From assembly GCA_018622495.1 (NCBI GenBank), contig CP076021.1:868001-932000 (forward strand): DNA of 64,000 nt. Direction: 5' to 3'. The notes beneath the pieces were generated by a model. It searched no databases, was not told where the DNA came from, and was given only the letters and a program-made list of their open reading frames with translations. Shown piece by piece: positions 53,912 through 62,937 of the stretch. The position numbers and the translations under genes are program-made. Position 1 is the stretch's first letter. Each line of letters begins with the position of its first letter. Source of the DNA: Mycoplasmatota bacterium. Lineage in GTDB: Bacteria > Bacillota_I > Bacilli_A > Acholeplasmatales > Acholeplasmataceae.

Positions 53912-54778
53912 ATGAGACCATATTTAGATTTATGTCAATATGTGTTAAACAATGGAACTTTCAAAATGGATCGTACCAAAACAGGAACTTATAGTATTTT
54001 TGGTTATCAAATGCGCTTTGACTTAAATGATGGATTTCCATTACTTACGACTAAAAAAGTTCATTTAAAATCAATTATACATGAACTTTTATGGTTTATT
54101 AAAGGTGATACTAATATTAAATATTTAGTAGAAAATGGTGTTCGTATTTGGAATGATTGGCCATATCAAGCATATAAGAAAAGCGAAGATTTCAATGGTG
54201 AAACAATGAAAGAATTTGCTGATAAGATTAAAAATGAACAAGGGTTTGCTGAAAAATATGGTAATTTAGGTCCTGTATATGGCGCACAATGGCGCAATTT
54301 CAACGGTATTGATCAATTACAGTATATCGTTGACACTTTAAAAACAAATCCAAATTCAAGACGTTTAATTCTATCTAGTTGGAATGCATCAGAAATAGAT
54401 AACATGGCTTTGCCGCCGTGTCATACTCTAATTCAATTTTATGTTGCAAATAATAAACTTTCACTACAGCTATATCAACGCAGTGCAGATATATTTTTGG
54501 GTGTACCTTTTAATATTGCATCTTATGCATTGTTGTTACAAATGGTTGCTCAAGTAACTGGCTTTGAAGTAGGAGAATTTGTTCATACACTAGGTGATGC
54601 ACATATATATCAAAATCATATCGATCAAGTAAATCTTCAACTAACAAGAGAACCTAAAGTAAGACCAATCATGAAGTTAAATAAAAATATCACTTCAATT
54701 TATGATTTTACCTATGATGATTTTTCATTGGAAGGCTATGATCCATATCCTCTCATTAAAGGTAAGGTGGCTGTATGA
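53912..54778 (+). CDS. thyA: Thymidylate synthase
   Basis: 288 residues. [21 protein letters not shown], nucleophile Cys in [27 protein letters not shown] and [12 protein letters not shown] are complete. Makes dTMP from dUMP with methylene-tetrahydrofolate. AAGGAGG precedes the ATG. Overlaps folA by 4 bases; the two act in one cycle. Confidence 0.97.
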   Translation: MRPYLDLCQYVLNNGTFKMDRTKTGTYSIFGYQMRFDLNDGFPLLTTKKVHLKSIIHELLWFIKGDTNIKYLVENGVRIWNDWPYQAYKKSEDFNGETMKEFADKIKNEQGFAEKYGNLGPVYGAQWRNFNGIDQLQYIVDTLKTNPNSRRLILSSWNASEIDNMALPPCHTLIQFYVANNKLSLQLYQRSADIFLGVPFNIASYALLLQMVAQVTGFEVGEFVHTLGDAHIYQNHIDQVNLQLTREPKVRPIMKLNKNITSIYDFTYDDFSLEGYDPYPLIKGKVAV

Positions 54779-55248
54779 TTTCAATGATATGGGCAATGGA
54801 TGAAAACTGGTTAATAGGAAAAGACAATTTATTACCTTGGCATTATAAAGAAGATTTAATTTACTTTAAAAATATTGTTAATCAAAAGATTGTCTTAATG
54901 GGAGAACAAACGTATCTCTCACTAAAAAGCTATTATAAAAAGAAACCATTACCGTATAAAAAAATTTATGTTTGTAATTTAGAAGATAAAACATATGATG
55001 ATGCGATTCTTGTTCAAGATATTCATCAATTTTTAAAACAAAATGAAGAAGAAATATTTGTTATTGGTGGCAAAACTATATATCAACTCGCATTACCATA
55101 TGCAGACCAACTCTATATTACATATGTTTTAAATCGTCATGAAGGAAATATTTATTTTCCTAAGTTTGATTTATCAAATTATAAATTAGCTAAAAAAGAA
55201 GTAATACCATCATTAATATTTGCATTATATGAAAGGGTGTCATCATGA
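54775..55248 (+). CDS. folA: Dihydrofolate reductase
   Basis: 157 residues. [24 protein letters not shown] carries the catalytic acidic residue (Asp in KEDL), [11 protein letters not shown] is the NADPH-binding helix, and [21 protein letters not shown] completes the fold. It is more divergent than usual in the middle. Regenerates tetrahydrofolate after ThyA. Overlaps the next gene by 4 bases. Confidence 0.93.
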   Translation: MISMIWAMDENWLIGKDNLLPWHYKEDLIYFKNIVNQKIVLMGEQTYLSLKSYYKKKPLPYKKIYVCNLEDKTYDDAILVQDIHQFLKQNEEEIFVIGGKTIYQLALPYADQLYITYVLNRHEGNIYFPKFDLSNYKLAKKEVIPSLIFALYERVSS

Positions 55249-56030
55249 TATCAGCAATATTTTTCTCAGTTTATATAATTTATGTCGTACTATTATCTAT
55301 TTTAGTACCTTCATTGTATCTCATACCAGTCTGGTTAATTACAGGTTTAATTGCCGCTGGATTATTTCTAGTGATATTCTTATACACTAATTTCATTTGG
55401 TTGTCTCGTGTATCACCTTTGAATAAATTAAAAAATTATATAGCAAGAAGCCTCGCGTTTTTTGTTAATGTATTTGTATTACGCATACGTATTGATGTTC
55501 AAGGTAAAGAAAATATACCAAAAACTGGAAGATTAACAACGTATGCAAATCATAAATCGAATATTGATCCTGCTCCAATTTTACAATTAATGAATAGACC
55601 AACTACATTTACACCGAAATCAGAAGTCATGAGTTATCCTTTTATAGGTAAATACTTAAGATATATTGGTGCATTTGTTATAGATAGAGCTAATGACAGA
55701 AATACTGCTAAAAATCTTGTTCAAGCGATTAAGCTTGCTAAAGAAGGTATGAATACACTTATATTTCCTGAAGGTGGTATTAAGTCTAGAGAAGATGAAC
55801 AAATGGTTCAAATGCGACCAGGTGCTTATAAAATAGTTACAAAAGCTAAAACGGACATATTAATCATTTCAATGAAAAATATGACGCGATTACCTTACAA
55901 TTGGCCATGGAAAAAGACTAGAGTAAAAATAAAAATACACCCTGTCATTAAATATGAAGATATTAAAGATTTATCAACTGCTGAACTCGCAAAACTTGTA
56001 TTTGATAAAGTGAATGCAGATTTTGAATAA
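55245..56030 (+). CDS. plsC: 1-acyl-sn-glycerol-3-phosphate acyltransferase
   Basis: 261 residues, two N-terminal membrane helices (about 4-25 and 30-52). PlsC domain with the catalytic NHKSNID (HX4D), the substrate motif FPEGGIKS and VIDRAND between them. Makes phosphatidic acid at the membrane. In an operon with thyA-folA; followed by a bidirectional terminator. Confidence 0.93.
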   Translation: MISAIFFSVYIIYVVLLSILVPSLYLIPVWLITGLIAAGLFLVIFLYTNFIWLSRVSPLNKLKNYIARSLAFFVNVFVLRIRIDVQGKENIPKTGRLTTYANHKSNIDPAPILQLMNRPTTFTPKSEVMSYPFIGKYLRYIGAFVIDRANDRNTAKNLVQAIKLAKEGMNTLIFPEGGIKSREDEQMVQMRPGAYKIVTKAKTDILIISMKNMTRLPYNWPWKKTRVKIKIHPVIKYEDIKDLSTAELAKLVFDKVNADFE

Positions 56031-56037
56031 AAAAAAT

Positions 56038-56069
56038 AAGGTTAACGTTTATAAACGTTAACCTTTTCT
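56038..56069. terminator. Bidirectional terminator
   Basis: Perfect 13-bp stem AAGGTTAACGTTT / AAACGTTAACCTT with a 2-base loop, between convergent genes. Confidence 0.92.
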
Positions 56070-56074
56070 TATGT

Positions 56075-56665
56075 TTATAAGGCACCTTCTGAGTGGCTTA
56101 TATGTTCTTTAAATATAATTTTATCTTCATAAACTTCAAAGTAGATGATATCTCCATTTGTAAGTGAATAATCTGCGAAAGAAAACTTTTTAGGATCACT
56201 ATATACTAATAAAGATTTTAATACATGTGAGTGTGCAACACATAATAAAGATTTTCCATCATGTAATTTTAATAAATTATAAGTTGCATTAATCACACGT
56301 TTAATGATTTTTTCATCATCTTCAAAACCTGGATACTTATATCCTTTTGTTCTTACAAGAGGCATTGCATCATCAACTGACATACCATCTAAATGGAAAA
56401 AGTTTCGTTCAACAAAATGCTGAACAATTTCAATTGGTTCTTGATAGTTAAGTTGTTTTGAAACTATATATGCAGTTTCTAAAGCTCTTGATAATGGAGA
56501 ACTTAAAATAGCATCAAAAGTCTTATTTTCTTTGATTAAATTTTTTGCGAGTATAAGGGCTTGTTTTTTACCATGTGCATTTAAAGGATTATCAATTCTT
56601 CCTTGCACAAGACGTTTAAAATTGTCGTTTGTTTGGCCATGTCTTACCATTGCTAATTTTATCAT
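56075..56665 (-). CDS. Histidine phosphatase family protein
   Basis: 196 residues from the ATG at 56665 (GGTGATAA upstream). Catalytic MVRHGQTNDN, SSPLSRALETA and LLCVAHSHVLKSL. Close to the PhoE/GpmB-type phosphatases. Not closely related to the paralogue at 34470. Single gene between a bidirectional terminator and divergent pdp. Confidence 0.9.
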   Translation of the reverse strand: MIKLAMVRHGQTNDNFKRLVQGRIDNPLNAHGKKQALILAKNLIKENKTFDAILSSPLSRALETAYIVSKQLNYQEPIEIVQHFVERNFFHLDGMSVDDAMPLVRTKGYKYPGFEDDEKIIKRVINATYNLLKLHDGKSLLCVAHSHVLKSLLVYSDPKKFSFADYSLTNGDIIYFEVYEDKIIFKEHISHSEGAL

Positions 56666-56739
56666 GTTTATCACCGTTGATATTATATCATAAGTTCAAT
56701 TTTTTGTGGTAAAATATATAGTATATAAGGAGTGATCTT

Positions 56740-58035
56740 ATGAGATTTATTGATGTGATTACAAAAAAACGAAACGGGAAAGTTTTATCATCTGAAGAAA
56801 TAGATTTTTTTATTAAGTCTTATACTCAAGGTGAAATACCTGACTATCAAGTCAGTGCATTATTAATGGCGATTTATTTTAATGGCATGAATCATGAGGA
56901 AGCAACTCATTTAGCGCTTGCGATGCGTGATTCGGGTGATGTTATGGATTTATCACAAATTAAAGGTGTTAAAGTCGACAAACACTCAACGGGTGGTGTT
57001 GGAGATAAAGTAACATTAGTACTTGCTCCAATCGTTGCAAGTCTTGGCGCTAAAGTCGCGAAAATGAGCGGTAGAGGATTAGGACATACTGGAGGTACAA
57101 TTGATAAATTAGAAAGTATTAAAGGTTTTCATGTTGAACTTAGTCCTGATGCTTTCATTGAGCAAGTAAAAGATATTGGCATTTCAGTAATTGGTCAAAG
57201 CGGAGATATAGCACCTGCTGATAAAAAACTTTATGCACTAAGAGATGTTACTGCAACAGTAGATATTATTCCACTGATAGCTTCTTCAATTATGAGTAAG
57301 AAACTAGCAAGTGGAGCAGATGCAATTTGTTTAGATGTTAAAGTTGGTCATGGTGCTTTCATGAAAAATACCAAAGACGCTACAGAATTAGCTCAACTCA
57401 TGGTTGATATTGGTCGATTAGCTGGTAAGAAAGTTACTGCAATATTAACGAATATGAATCAACCTTTAGGTCATAAAATAGGAAATGCTTTAGAAGTTTA
57501 TGAAGCAATGGAGACTTTAAAAGGTAGAGGTCCATCTGATCTTTTAGATGTAGTTACAACAATAGCATCACAATTATTAAAAGATGCAAATATTGCAAAA
57601 GATGATGAAGAAGCTAAACAATTAATAACTGATAGTATCCAAAGTGGAAAAGCATATCAAAAATTTGAAGCATTTGTTAAAGCTCAAGGTGGAGATATAA
57701 GTGTATTAGAACATTTTGAAGATTTTCTTTCTTCAAATAAAGTTGAAGTTATATCAAATAAAGATGGTTATATCATCGATATGGATGCTTTATCAATTGG
57801 TAATGCTGCAATGCTTTTAGGCGCAGGTAGAGAAACTAAAGCCGATGTGATTGATATGAGTGTAGGTATAGATCTACATAAAAAAATTGGCGATCACATT
57901 GCAAAAGGTGATGTTATAGCGACACTTTATGTGAATCAAAAAGGTATTGAAGAAGCAAAATCTCTTGTATTAAAAGCAATTACAACGGGTAAAGATAAAG
58001 TTGAACAAAACTTGATCAGAGGCATCGTGCGATGA
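56740..58035 (+). CDS. pdp: Pyrimidine-nucleoside phosphorylase
   Basis: 431 residues. KHSTGGVGDKVTLVLAPIVA (phosphate site), MSGRGLGHTGGTIDKLES, SIMSKKLASGADAI and a C-terminal biotinyl/lipoyl-like domain (GDHIAKGDVIATLY). Splits uridine, thymidine or deoxyuridine with phosphate. AAGGAGTG precedes the ATG. Overlaps the downstream gene by 4 bases. Confidence 0.95.
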   Translation: MRFIDVITKKRNGKVLSSEEIDFFIKSYTQGEIPDYQVSALLMAIYFNGMNHEEATHLALAMRDSGDVMDLSQIKGVKVDKHSTGGVGDKVTLVLAPIVASLGAKVAKMSGRGLGHTGGTIDKLESIKGFHVELSPDAFIEQVKDIGISVIGQSGDIAPADKKLYALRDVTATVDIIPLIASSIMSKKLASGADAICLDVKVGHGAFMKNTKDATELAQLMVDIGRLAGKKVTAILTNMNQPLGHKIGNALEVYEAMETLKGRGPSDLLDVVTTIASQLLKDANIAKDDEEAKQLITDSIQSGKAYQKFEAFVKAQGGDISVLEHFEDFLSSNKVEVISNKDGYIIDMDALSIGNAAMLLGAGRETKADVIDMSVGIDLHKKIGDHIAKGDVIATLYVNQKGIEEAKSLVLKAITTGKDKVEQNLIRGIVR

Positions 58036-59141
58036 AATTAATGGAACCTGATTATAAGCATTCAATACTCAACGTTTCACATACAATACTTAATCATTAT
58101 GGATGCAAAACAAATAGAGAAGTTATTGATAAATTAAAAAATGTATTAGATAAAAATTATAAACATGTATTTTTAATACTATTAGATGGTATGGGCACTA
58201 ATGTTGTTAAAAAACATTTATCTAAAAAAGATTTTTTAAGAAAATATATGATTGATAAAATTACTTCAGTTTATCCACCAACAACGGTTGCTGCAACACA
58301 TGCAATTTTAACAGCAAAACCACCTTATGAAAGTGGATATTTAGGATGGACACAGTATTTTCCTAAAGAAGATGTTCAAAATATTGTGTTTAGAAATAAA
58401 GATTATTATGATGAAAATAAAGTAATCAATGAAAATTTAAAAGACAAATATTTAAAGCATGAATTGATATTTGAACGTATTGAAAAAGCAAATAAAAATG
58501 TTAAGACACAACAATTATTTCCATCATTTGTAAAGGGTGGTTATGATACTTTCGAAGATCAAATAGAAGAAGCGATAAACATCAGTCAAACAAACGATCA
58601 AACATTTTCATATTTATATTGGATTAATCCTGACGATTTAGAACATAAATATGGACCTATGAGTAAAGAAGTTAAAGTAGAACTTAAAAACCTTTCAAAA
58701 GATGTCACACATTTAGCTGAACAGATGCATAGTGATTCAGTAATCATCGTCATGGCAGATCACGGTCAAATTGCTGTAAAACCTATAGAGTTTTATGATA
58801 CAAAATACTTATGCGATATGCTAGAAAGAATGCCTTCTTTAGAACCTAGAACACCAACATTTTTTGTAAAAGACGAAAAAAGAATTGAATTTAGAATGAT
58901 GTTTAAAAAAATGTATGAAACAAGATTTCATCTTTATAATAAGAATGAGTTTTTAGAAAGTGGATTGTTAGGTGATGGCGTTAAACATCCAATGCTTGAT
59001 CAATTTATTGGAGATTATGTCGCGCTTGCAATTAACGATAGTTATCTAAAATTTAAACCAACTGCAGTATATAAAGGTCACCACGCAGGATTAACAAAGG
59101 GTGAAATGGAAGTTCCTCTCATTGTTTACGAAAAAAAATAG
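58032..59141 (+). CDS. Alkaline-phosphatase-superfamily phosphodiesterase/nucleotidase-like
   Basis: 369 residues. Metal site and nucleophile: FLILLDGMGTN, then TSVYPPTTVAATHAIL with Thr, and MADHGQIAV, with the last His near HHAGLTKGE. This is the type I phosphodiesterase/nucleotide pyrophosphatase (PF01663) pattern. No signal peptide is evident. It is coupled to pdp, which suggests a nucleotide or nucleoside link. Confidence 0.87.
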   Translation: MKLMEPDYKHSILNVSHTILNHYGCKTNREVIDKLKNVLDKNYKHVFLILLDGMGTNVVKKHLSKKDFLRKYMIDKITSVYPPTTVAATHAILTAKPPYESGYLGWTQYFPKEDVQNIVFRNKDYYDENKVINENLKDKYLKHELIFERIEKANKNVKTQQLFPSFVKGGYDTFEDQIEEAINISQTNDQTFSYLYWINPDDLEHKYGPMSKEVKVELKNLSKDVTHLAEQMHSDSVIIVMADHGQIAVKPIEFYDTKYLCDMLERMPSLEPRTPTFFVKDEKRIEFRMMFKKMYETRFHLYNKNEFLESGLLGDGVKHPMLDQFIGDYVALAINDSYLKFKPTAVYKGHHAGLTKGEMEVPLIVYEKK

Positions 59142-59164
59142 CGATGCATTAAGCATCGCTTTTT
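59140..59164. terminator. Bidirectional terminator
   Basis: AGCGATGC-attaa-GCATCGCT with A8 before and T5 after, between convergent genes. Confidence 0.92.
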
Positions 59165-59177
59165 CTTTGTTTTTTAA

Positions 59178-60140
59178 TTATTTAGTTGTTTTTGTAGCAG
59201 TTTTTTTAGGATCAGCTTTTGCAAATTCTGCAGCCATCATAACTGAAGAAGCTAAGTCAGTAATATTTGTTGGAACAACAAGTTTAGTTGATTTTCCATC
59301 AGCAACTTTAGCAAGTGCTTCAAAAGCTTTAATTTTAAGAACAGTTTCATCAGCCTTAGCATCTTTAATTAAACCAATACCTAAAGCTTCAGCTTCTTTT
59401 AATTTTCTAATAGCATCTGCTTCACCTTCAGCATGAAGTATTTTTTCTTGCTTGTAAGCATCTGCGCGAAGTATAACTGATTCTTTTTCACCTTCAGCTC
59501 TAAGGATAGAAGCTCTTTTTTCACCTTCAGCAATTAAGATTGTTTGACGTCTTTCACGTTCAGCACGCATTTGTTTTTCCATTGAATCTCTAATATCTTT
59601 TGGAGGTAAAATGTTTTTAACTTCAACACGGTTTACTTTAATTCCCCATGGATCAGTAGCATCGTCTAAAATCTTTCTCATATGTGTATTAATAAGATCT
59701 CTTGATGTAAGTGTTTGGTCTAAATCTAAATCACCAATAATATTACGTAGAGTAGTTGCAGAAATCTTTTCAATTGCTAGCATAGGAGTTTCAGTTCCAT
59801 AAGTATATGCTTTTGGATCGGTAATTGAGAAGAAGACAACAGTATCAATTTGCATGGTTACATTATCTTTAGTAATCACGGGTTGTGGTGCAAAGTCTTT
59901 AACTTGTTCTTTAAGAGAAACAATATTAGCAACACGATCAATAATTGGAATAATGAAGTGAACACCAACACCTAAAGTTGTGTGGTAACCACCTAAACGT
60001 TCAATAACAAATTTCTTAGTTTGTGTAACAAGTCTAAAGCTTGATGCAAACAAGATTAACATAATAACAACGACAACAACAATTGTAACGACACCATTAG
60101 CAGATATTGCAATAGGTGCAAGTAAGTTTTCTAATAACAT
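59178..60140 (-). CDS. SPFH-domain membrane protein (stomatin/QmcA-like)
   Basis: 320 residues. N-terminal membrane helix (about 18-38), SPFH/band 7 domain (ERLGGYHTTLGVGVHFIIPI to KVNRVEVKNILPP), then a long charged coiled coil with alternating ILRAEGEKE repeats and a C-terminal Lys/Thr tail. Oligomerises at the membrane, usually with an NfeD partner encoded beside it, as here. Last gene of the operon from 61489. Confidence 0.93.
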   Translation of the reverse strand: MLLENLLAPIAISANGVVTIVVVVVIMLILFASSFRLVTQTKKFVIERLGGYHTTLGVGVHFIIPIIDRVANIVSLKEQVKDFAPQPVITKDNVTMQIDTVVFFSITDPKAYTYGTETPMLAIEKISATTLRNIIGDLDLDQTLTSRDLINTHMRKILDDATDPWGIKVNRVEVKNILPPKDIRDSMEKQMRAERERRQTILIAEGEKRASILRAEGEKESVILRADAYKQEKILHAEGEADAIRKLKEAEALGIGLIKDAKADETVLKIKAFEALAKVADGKSTKLVVPTNITDLASSVMMAAEFAKADPKKTATKTTK

Positions 60141-60159
60141 AAATTAACCTTCTTTCTTT

Positions 60160-60588
60160 TTATTTATCTATTTTTTCAACAATTAACTTAACGCCTTCAA
60201 CATCGAGTATACGAACGCGTTCATTGACAAGTATTGGTTCTGATGAAATAGCAGACCAAACTTGAGTTTTAAGTTTTACAGCGCCAATCGTATCAATCAA
60301 TATATCTTCAACACAAATCGCATGTTGCCCAATTACTGAATCAACGTTGGTTTTTATTTCATTTGTTTTAAAGTATTTCATAACAACAGGTCTTGTGACG
60401 AATAATAATACTGCGGTAATGATAAAGAATAATACAATTTGTAAAACAGGGTTTACATTAAATAAGGACAAAATATAACTTGGAACAGCTCCTAAAGAGA
60501 ACCAGATACTGACTAAATCAGCAGTAACAAATTCAAATGCGAGAGCTCCTAGAAATATCCCTAACCATACCCACTCTAACCAATCCAT
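60160..60588 (-). CDS. NfeD-family protein
   Basis: 142 residues, two to three membrane helices in the first 75 residues and a C-terminal OB fold (IGQHAICVEDILIDTIGAVKL, then SEPILVNERVRILDVEGVKLIVEKI). NfeD proteins pair with SPFH proteins and bind them. Overlaps the upstream gene by one base. Confidence 0.92.
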   Translation of the reverse strand: MDWLEWVWLGIFLGALAFEFVTADLVSIWFSLGAVPSYILSLFNVNPVLQIVLFFIITAVLLFVTRPVVMKYFKTNEIKTNVDSVIGQHAICVEDILIDTIGAVKLKTQVWSAISSEPILVNERVRILDVEGVKLIVEKIDK

Positions 60589-60962
60589 TAAACTACCTCC
60601 TTCAAATCTACCACTAAGATTTCGTTTTTAGGATCCCAAACAGCTTTAAATTTTAACACGTTTTCTATCACATCTAAATTAAACCATTCAACAACCTCTT
60701 TTAAAAACGCTTTATTAGTTATTCTACCATAAGAACTACGAATTGTGATTCGATACTTACTATTTTCAGGTAAGTCATGCATCATCGCACGTTGTTTATT
60801 TAATGGCTTAATAAAAATTAATTTATCATCAGTATTTTGACCAAGCATTACTGAATATGCATTTTCAAAAAATGTTACTGCTGGCTTATTTAAAGTCAAG
60901 CTTCCATTACCTATGGTAACTATACAGTCTTTAGGCTTTTCGTTATACCATGTGATATTCAT
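60588..60962 (-). CDS. Uncharacterised protein in SPFH operon
   Basis: 124 residues from the ATG at 60962 (AAAGGAG with an 8-base gap). N-terminal beta-rich part (NITWYNEKPKDCIVTIGNGS), middle LGQNTDDKLIFIKPLNKQ and an alpha/beta C-terminus. No family recognised. Tight coupling to nfeD (1-base overlap) suggests a role with the SPFH complex. Confidence 0.75.
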   Translation of the reverse strand: MNITWYNEKPKDCIVTIGNGSLTLNKPAVTFFENAYSVMLGQNTDDKLIFIKPLNKQRAMMHDLPENSKYRITIRSSYGRITNKAFLKEVVEWFNLDVIENVLKFKAVWDPKNEILVVDLKEVV

Positions 60963-61036
60963 ACACATCACTCCTTTGACTATATTATAGCATAAATTAT
61001 TAAAAATGCAAAGTTGTTATATAATATTACATAAAA

Positions 61037-61489
61037 TTATTTTTGATTATCATAATTTATTTCAAGTAGATCAAAACCAAATTGTTTAGTATAAGTGAGC
61101 AATTGATCAGTAATATCATTAGGATCCATTTGTTCTTTAAGTGCTTCAATGACAAACTTATGGACTTCCATAACACAGTCGATAGCACTATAAGTATAAA
61201 GCATTTCATCAAACACATTGATTTTATAAGTTATCATTAAAGATTGATTAATATTTTCTTGCTTTTTAATTTTTTTAGTTACATAAAATGGTTTTGTAGG
61301 TATACGTTCTATAATGCGTTCAATAAATGGCATCATGACATGTATACCAGGTTCAGTAATTGTTTTTTGGTATTTTCCTAAACGTTCAACAATTGCCATT
61401 TCATTTTCTTTAATGATTTGAAATGAAGGCAGTGTGATTAAAAGTGCAAGTCCTACAAATATTAATGTAATAGTTATAGCTGGGGGCAT
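61037..61489 (-). CDS. Short SPFH-domain protein
   Basis: 150 residues: one N-terminal helix (4-24) and a partial SPFH domain (ENEMAIVERLGKYQKTITEPG to FVIEALKEQMDPNDI). It lacks the coiled coil of the 320-residue protein, with which it is paralogous. It could modulate the main SPFH complex or be a truncated copy. 75 bases separate it from the next gene. Confidence 0.83.
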   Translation of the reverse strand: MPPAITITLIFVGLALLITLPSFQIIKENEMAIVERLGKYQKTITEPGIHVMMPFIERIIERIPTKPFYVTKKIKKQENINQSLMITYKINVFDEMLYTYSAIDCVMEVHKFVIEALKEQMDPNDITDQLLTYTKQFGFDLLEINYDNQK

Positions 61490-61544
61490 AAAATAAGTCT
61501 CCTTTATTGATTTTTGTTTTATTTCGTGTTATATTTTATATGAT

Positions 61545-61625
61545 CACTACGGGGAGCGTTAGCTGAGAGGACCAAGAGTCGACCCGAAGAACCTGATCTG
61601 GATGATACCAGCGGAGGGATAGTCG
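61545..61625 (+). promoter_or_regulatory. TPP riboswitch (THI element)
   Basis: Core motifs: ACGGGGAGC, GCTGAGAGG, GACCCGAAGAACCTGATCTG, GGATGATACCAGCGGAGGGA. All conserved parts of the TPP aptamer are in order. It precedes thiT, so thiamine pyrophosphate represses uptake of thiamine. Confidence 0.97.
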
Positions 61626-61651
61626 ATAACATAACGTTATATACAACTATC

Positions 61652-61685
61652 AATTTCTTTGGCTAATCCATAGAAATTTTTTTAT
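61652..61685 (+). terminator. TPP riboswitch expression platform
   Basis: AATTTCT pairs with AGAAATT around a 13-base loop, then T7, between aptamer and thiT ribosome-binding site. Likely the ligand-induced terminator. Confidence 0.7.
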
Positions 61686-61702
61686 TTTCTAAGGAGGAAG
61701 AA

Positions 61703-62269
61703 ATGAAAGAGAAGCAAGTTGAATTAAGAAAGCTCATTATGAGCAGTATGTTAGTTGCAGTAGCAGTCGTACTTGAGTTAATTTTAAAAATTATACCAGG
61801 TATGCCATTTGGCGGGAATTTTATTGGTTTATTTATGATTCCATTAGTATTTATTGGTTTTATGTTTGGCTTAAAATATGGTATTTTAGCTGGGTTTGTC
61901 TATGGGATTGTTGAAATCTTATTAGCACCTGCAGGATATATCATAGGATGGTCATTTTTGTTAGATTATCTTATTGGATTTACTGCATTTGGTTTAACAG
62001 GATTATTCAAAGGTAAATTAAATCATTTGCCTTCAATCATCATTGGAATTTTAATCGCTGGTTTTATTAGATACTTATCCGTATCTTTTGCAGGTGTATT
62101 ATTTTGGTCAGAAATTATTAATGCAGATGCATTTTTCTATTCATTTATAACATATAACTTAGGGTATAACTTATCAACAACACTGATTACTTTAGTATTT
62201 GTTGTCTTATTAAGTCGTACAATGGATGATATGTCTAAAAAGTTTATTTATCAAGAAAGTGCTGCTTAA
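61703..62269 (+). CDS. thiT: Thiamine ECF transporter S component ThiT
   Basis: 188 residues, six membrane helices. GMPFGGNFIGLFMIPLVFIGFMFGLKYG and LAPAGYIIGWSFLLDYLIGFTAFGLTGL are ThiT features, and the TPP riboswitch upstream confirms the substrate. The shared EcfA/A'/T module must be elsewhere. AAGGAGG precedes the ATG. Its 3' end overlaps convergent recU by 26 bases. Confidence 0.95.
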   Translation: MKEKQVELRKLIMSSMLVAVAVVLELILKIIPGMPFGGNFIGLFMIPLVFIGFMFGLKYGILAGFVYGIVEILLAPAGYIIGWSFLLDYLIGFTAFGLTGLFKGKLNHLPSIIIGILIAGFIRYLSVSFAGVLFWSEIINADAFFYSFITYNLGYNLSTTLITLVFVVLLSRTMDDMSKKFIYQESAA

Positions 62270-62822
62270 TAATAGATAAATAATCAAGTCTTGGTTGAAA
62301 ACCAAAAGGTATGATATAAGCTGATTTTTTAAAAGTTAAATACGGGATTGATTTACGTCCCGTTTTTTCATGCTGTGAATCCCAAAATGTAGATAATATG
62401 TCAAAAGGAAGTAAAAAATACTCATTATACTGTTTAAAATGTACAATTAAAAAAGCAATACCACCTTGAGATTCAACATTTCGTAAATGTTCAATTTGAT
62501 GTGGATGTACATTTTTTAAAGGCATTGAAGTTTTAGAATTGGTTTCTTTTGCATCAAAATCAATGTATTTTCCCTTATAAATACCATTAAAATCTGTAGT
62601 TGATGGTGTTTTATAGTAAGCCTCAACGATTTTAGCTTTATTTCTTGCTGGATAAGAAACGTTGACCACTTGAATGGGCGTTGGCTTTTTATGGATCACA
62701 GCAATGTTGTGATCAAGATAGTATTGATTTGTTTGTTCAATGTCAGATTCTAGCGTCATACCGAGGTTTGCATAGTTTGTTATTTTTTCATGTGGTTTAC
62801 GTTTTATTGGGTATTTTACCAT
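62244..62822 (-). CDS. recU: Holliday junction resolvase RecU
   Basis: 192 residues from the ATG at 62822 (AGGTGATAAT upstream). NYANLGMTLESDIEQTNQYY, the catalytic DFNGIYKGKYIDFDAKET (Asp, Asp-x-Lys) and FLIVHFKQYNEYFLLPF are typical. It resolves recombination intermediates and modulates RecA. The stalk region is present. Confidence 0.95.
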   Translation of the reverse strand: MVKYPIKRKPHEKITNYANLGMTLESDIEQTNQYYLDHNIAVIHKKPTPIQVVNVSYPARNKAKIVEAYYKTPSTTDFNGIYKGKYIDFDAKETNSKTSMPLKNVHPHQIEHLRNVESQGGIAFLIVHFKQYNEYFLLPFDILSTFWDSQHEKTGRKSIPYLTFKKSAYIIPFGFQPRLDYLSIIKQHFLDK

Positions 62823-62937
62823 TATTATCACCTACTTTTATGATACCATATGTTAAAACAAAATCATTGTTAAATTTTCAAAACATGTTATAATAAATAT
62901 AGATAAAATGACGGTTCATTATAAAGGAAGTGTTAAT

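Noticed and set aside
59101-59436. Plus-strand ORF opposite the SPFH coiled coil
   Set aside because: Low-complexity Ser/Ala-rich product from antisense reading of Glu/Lys repeats, overlapping a terminator.
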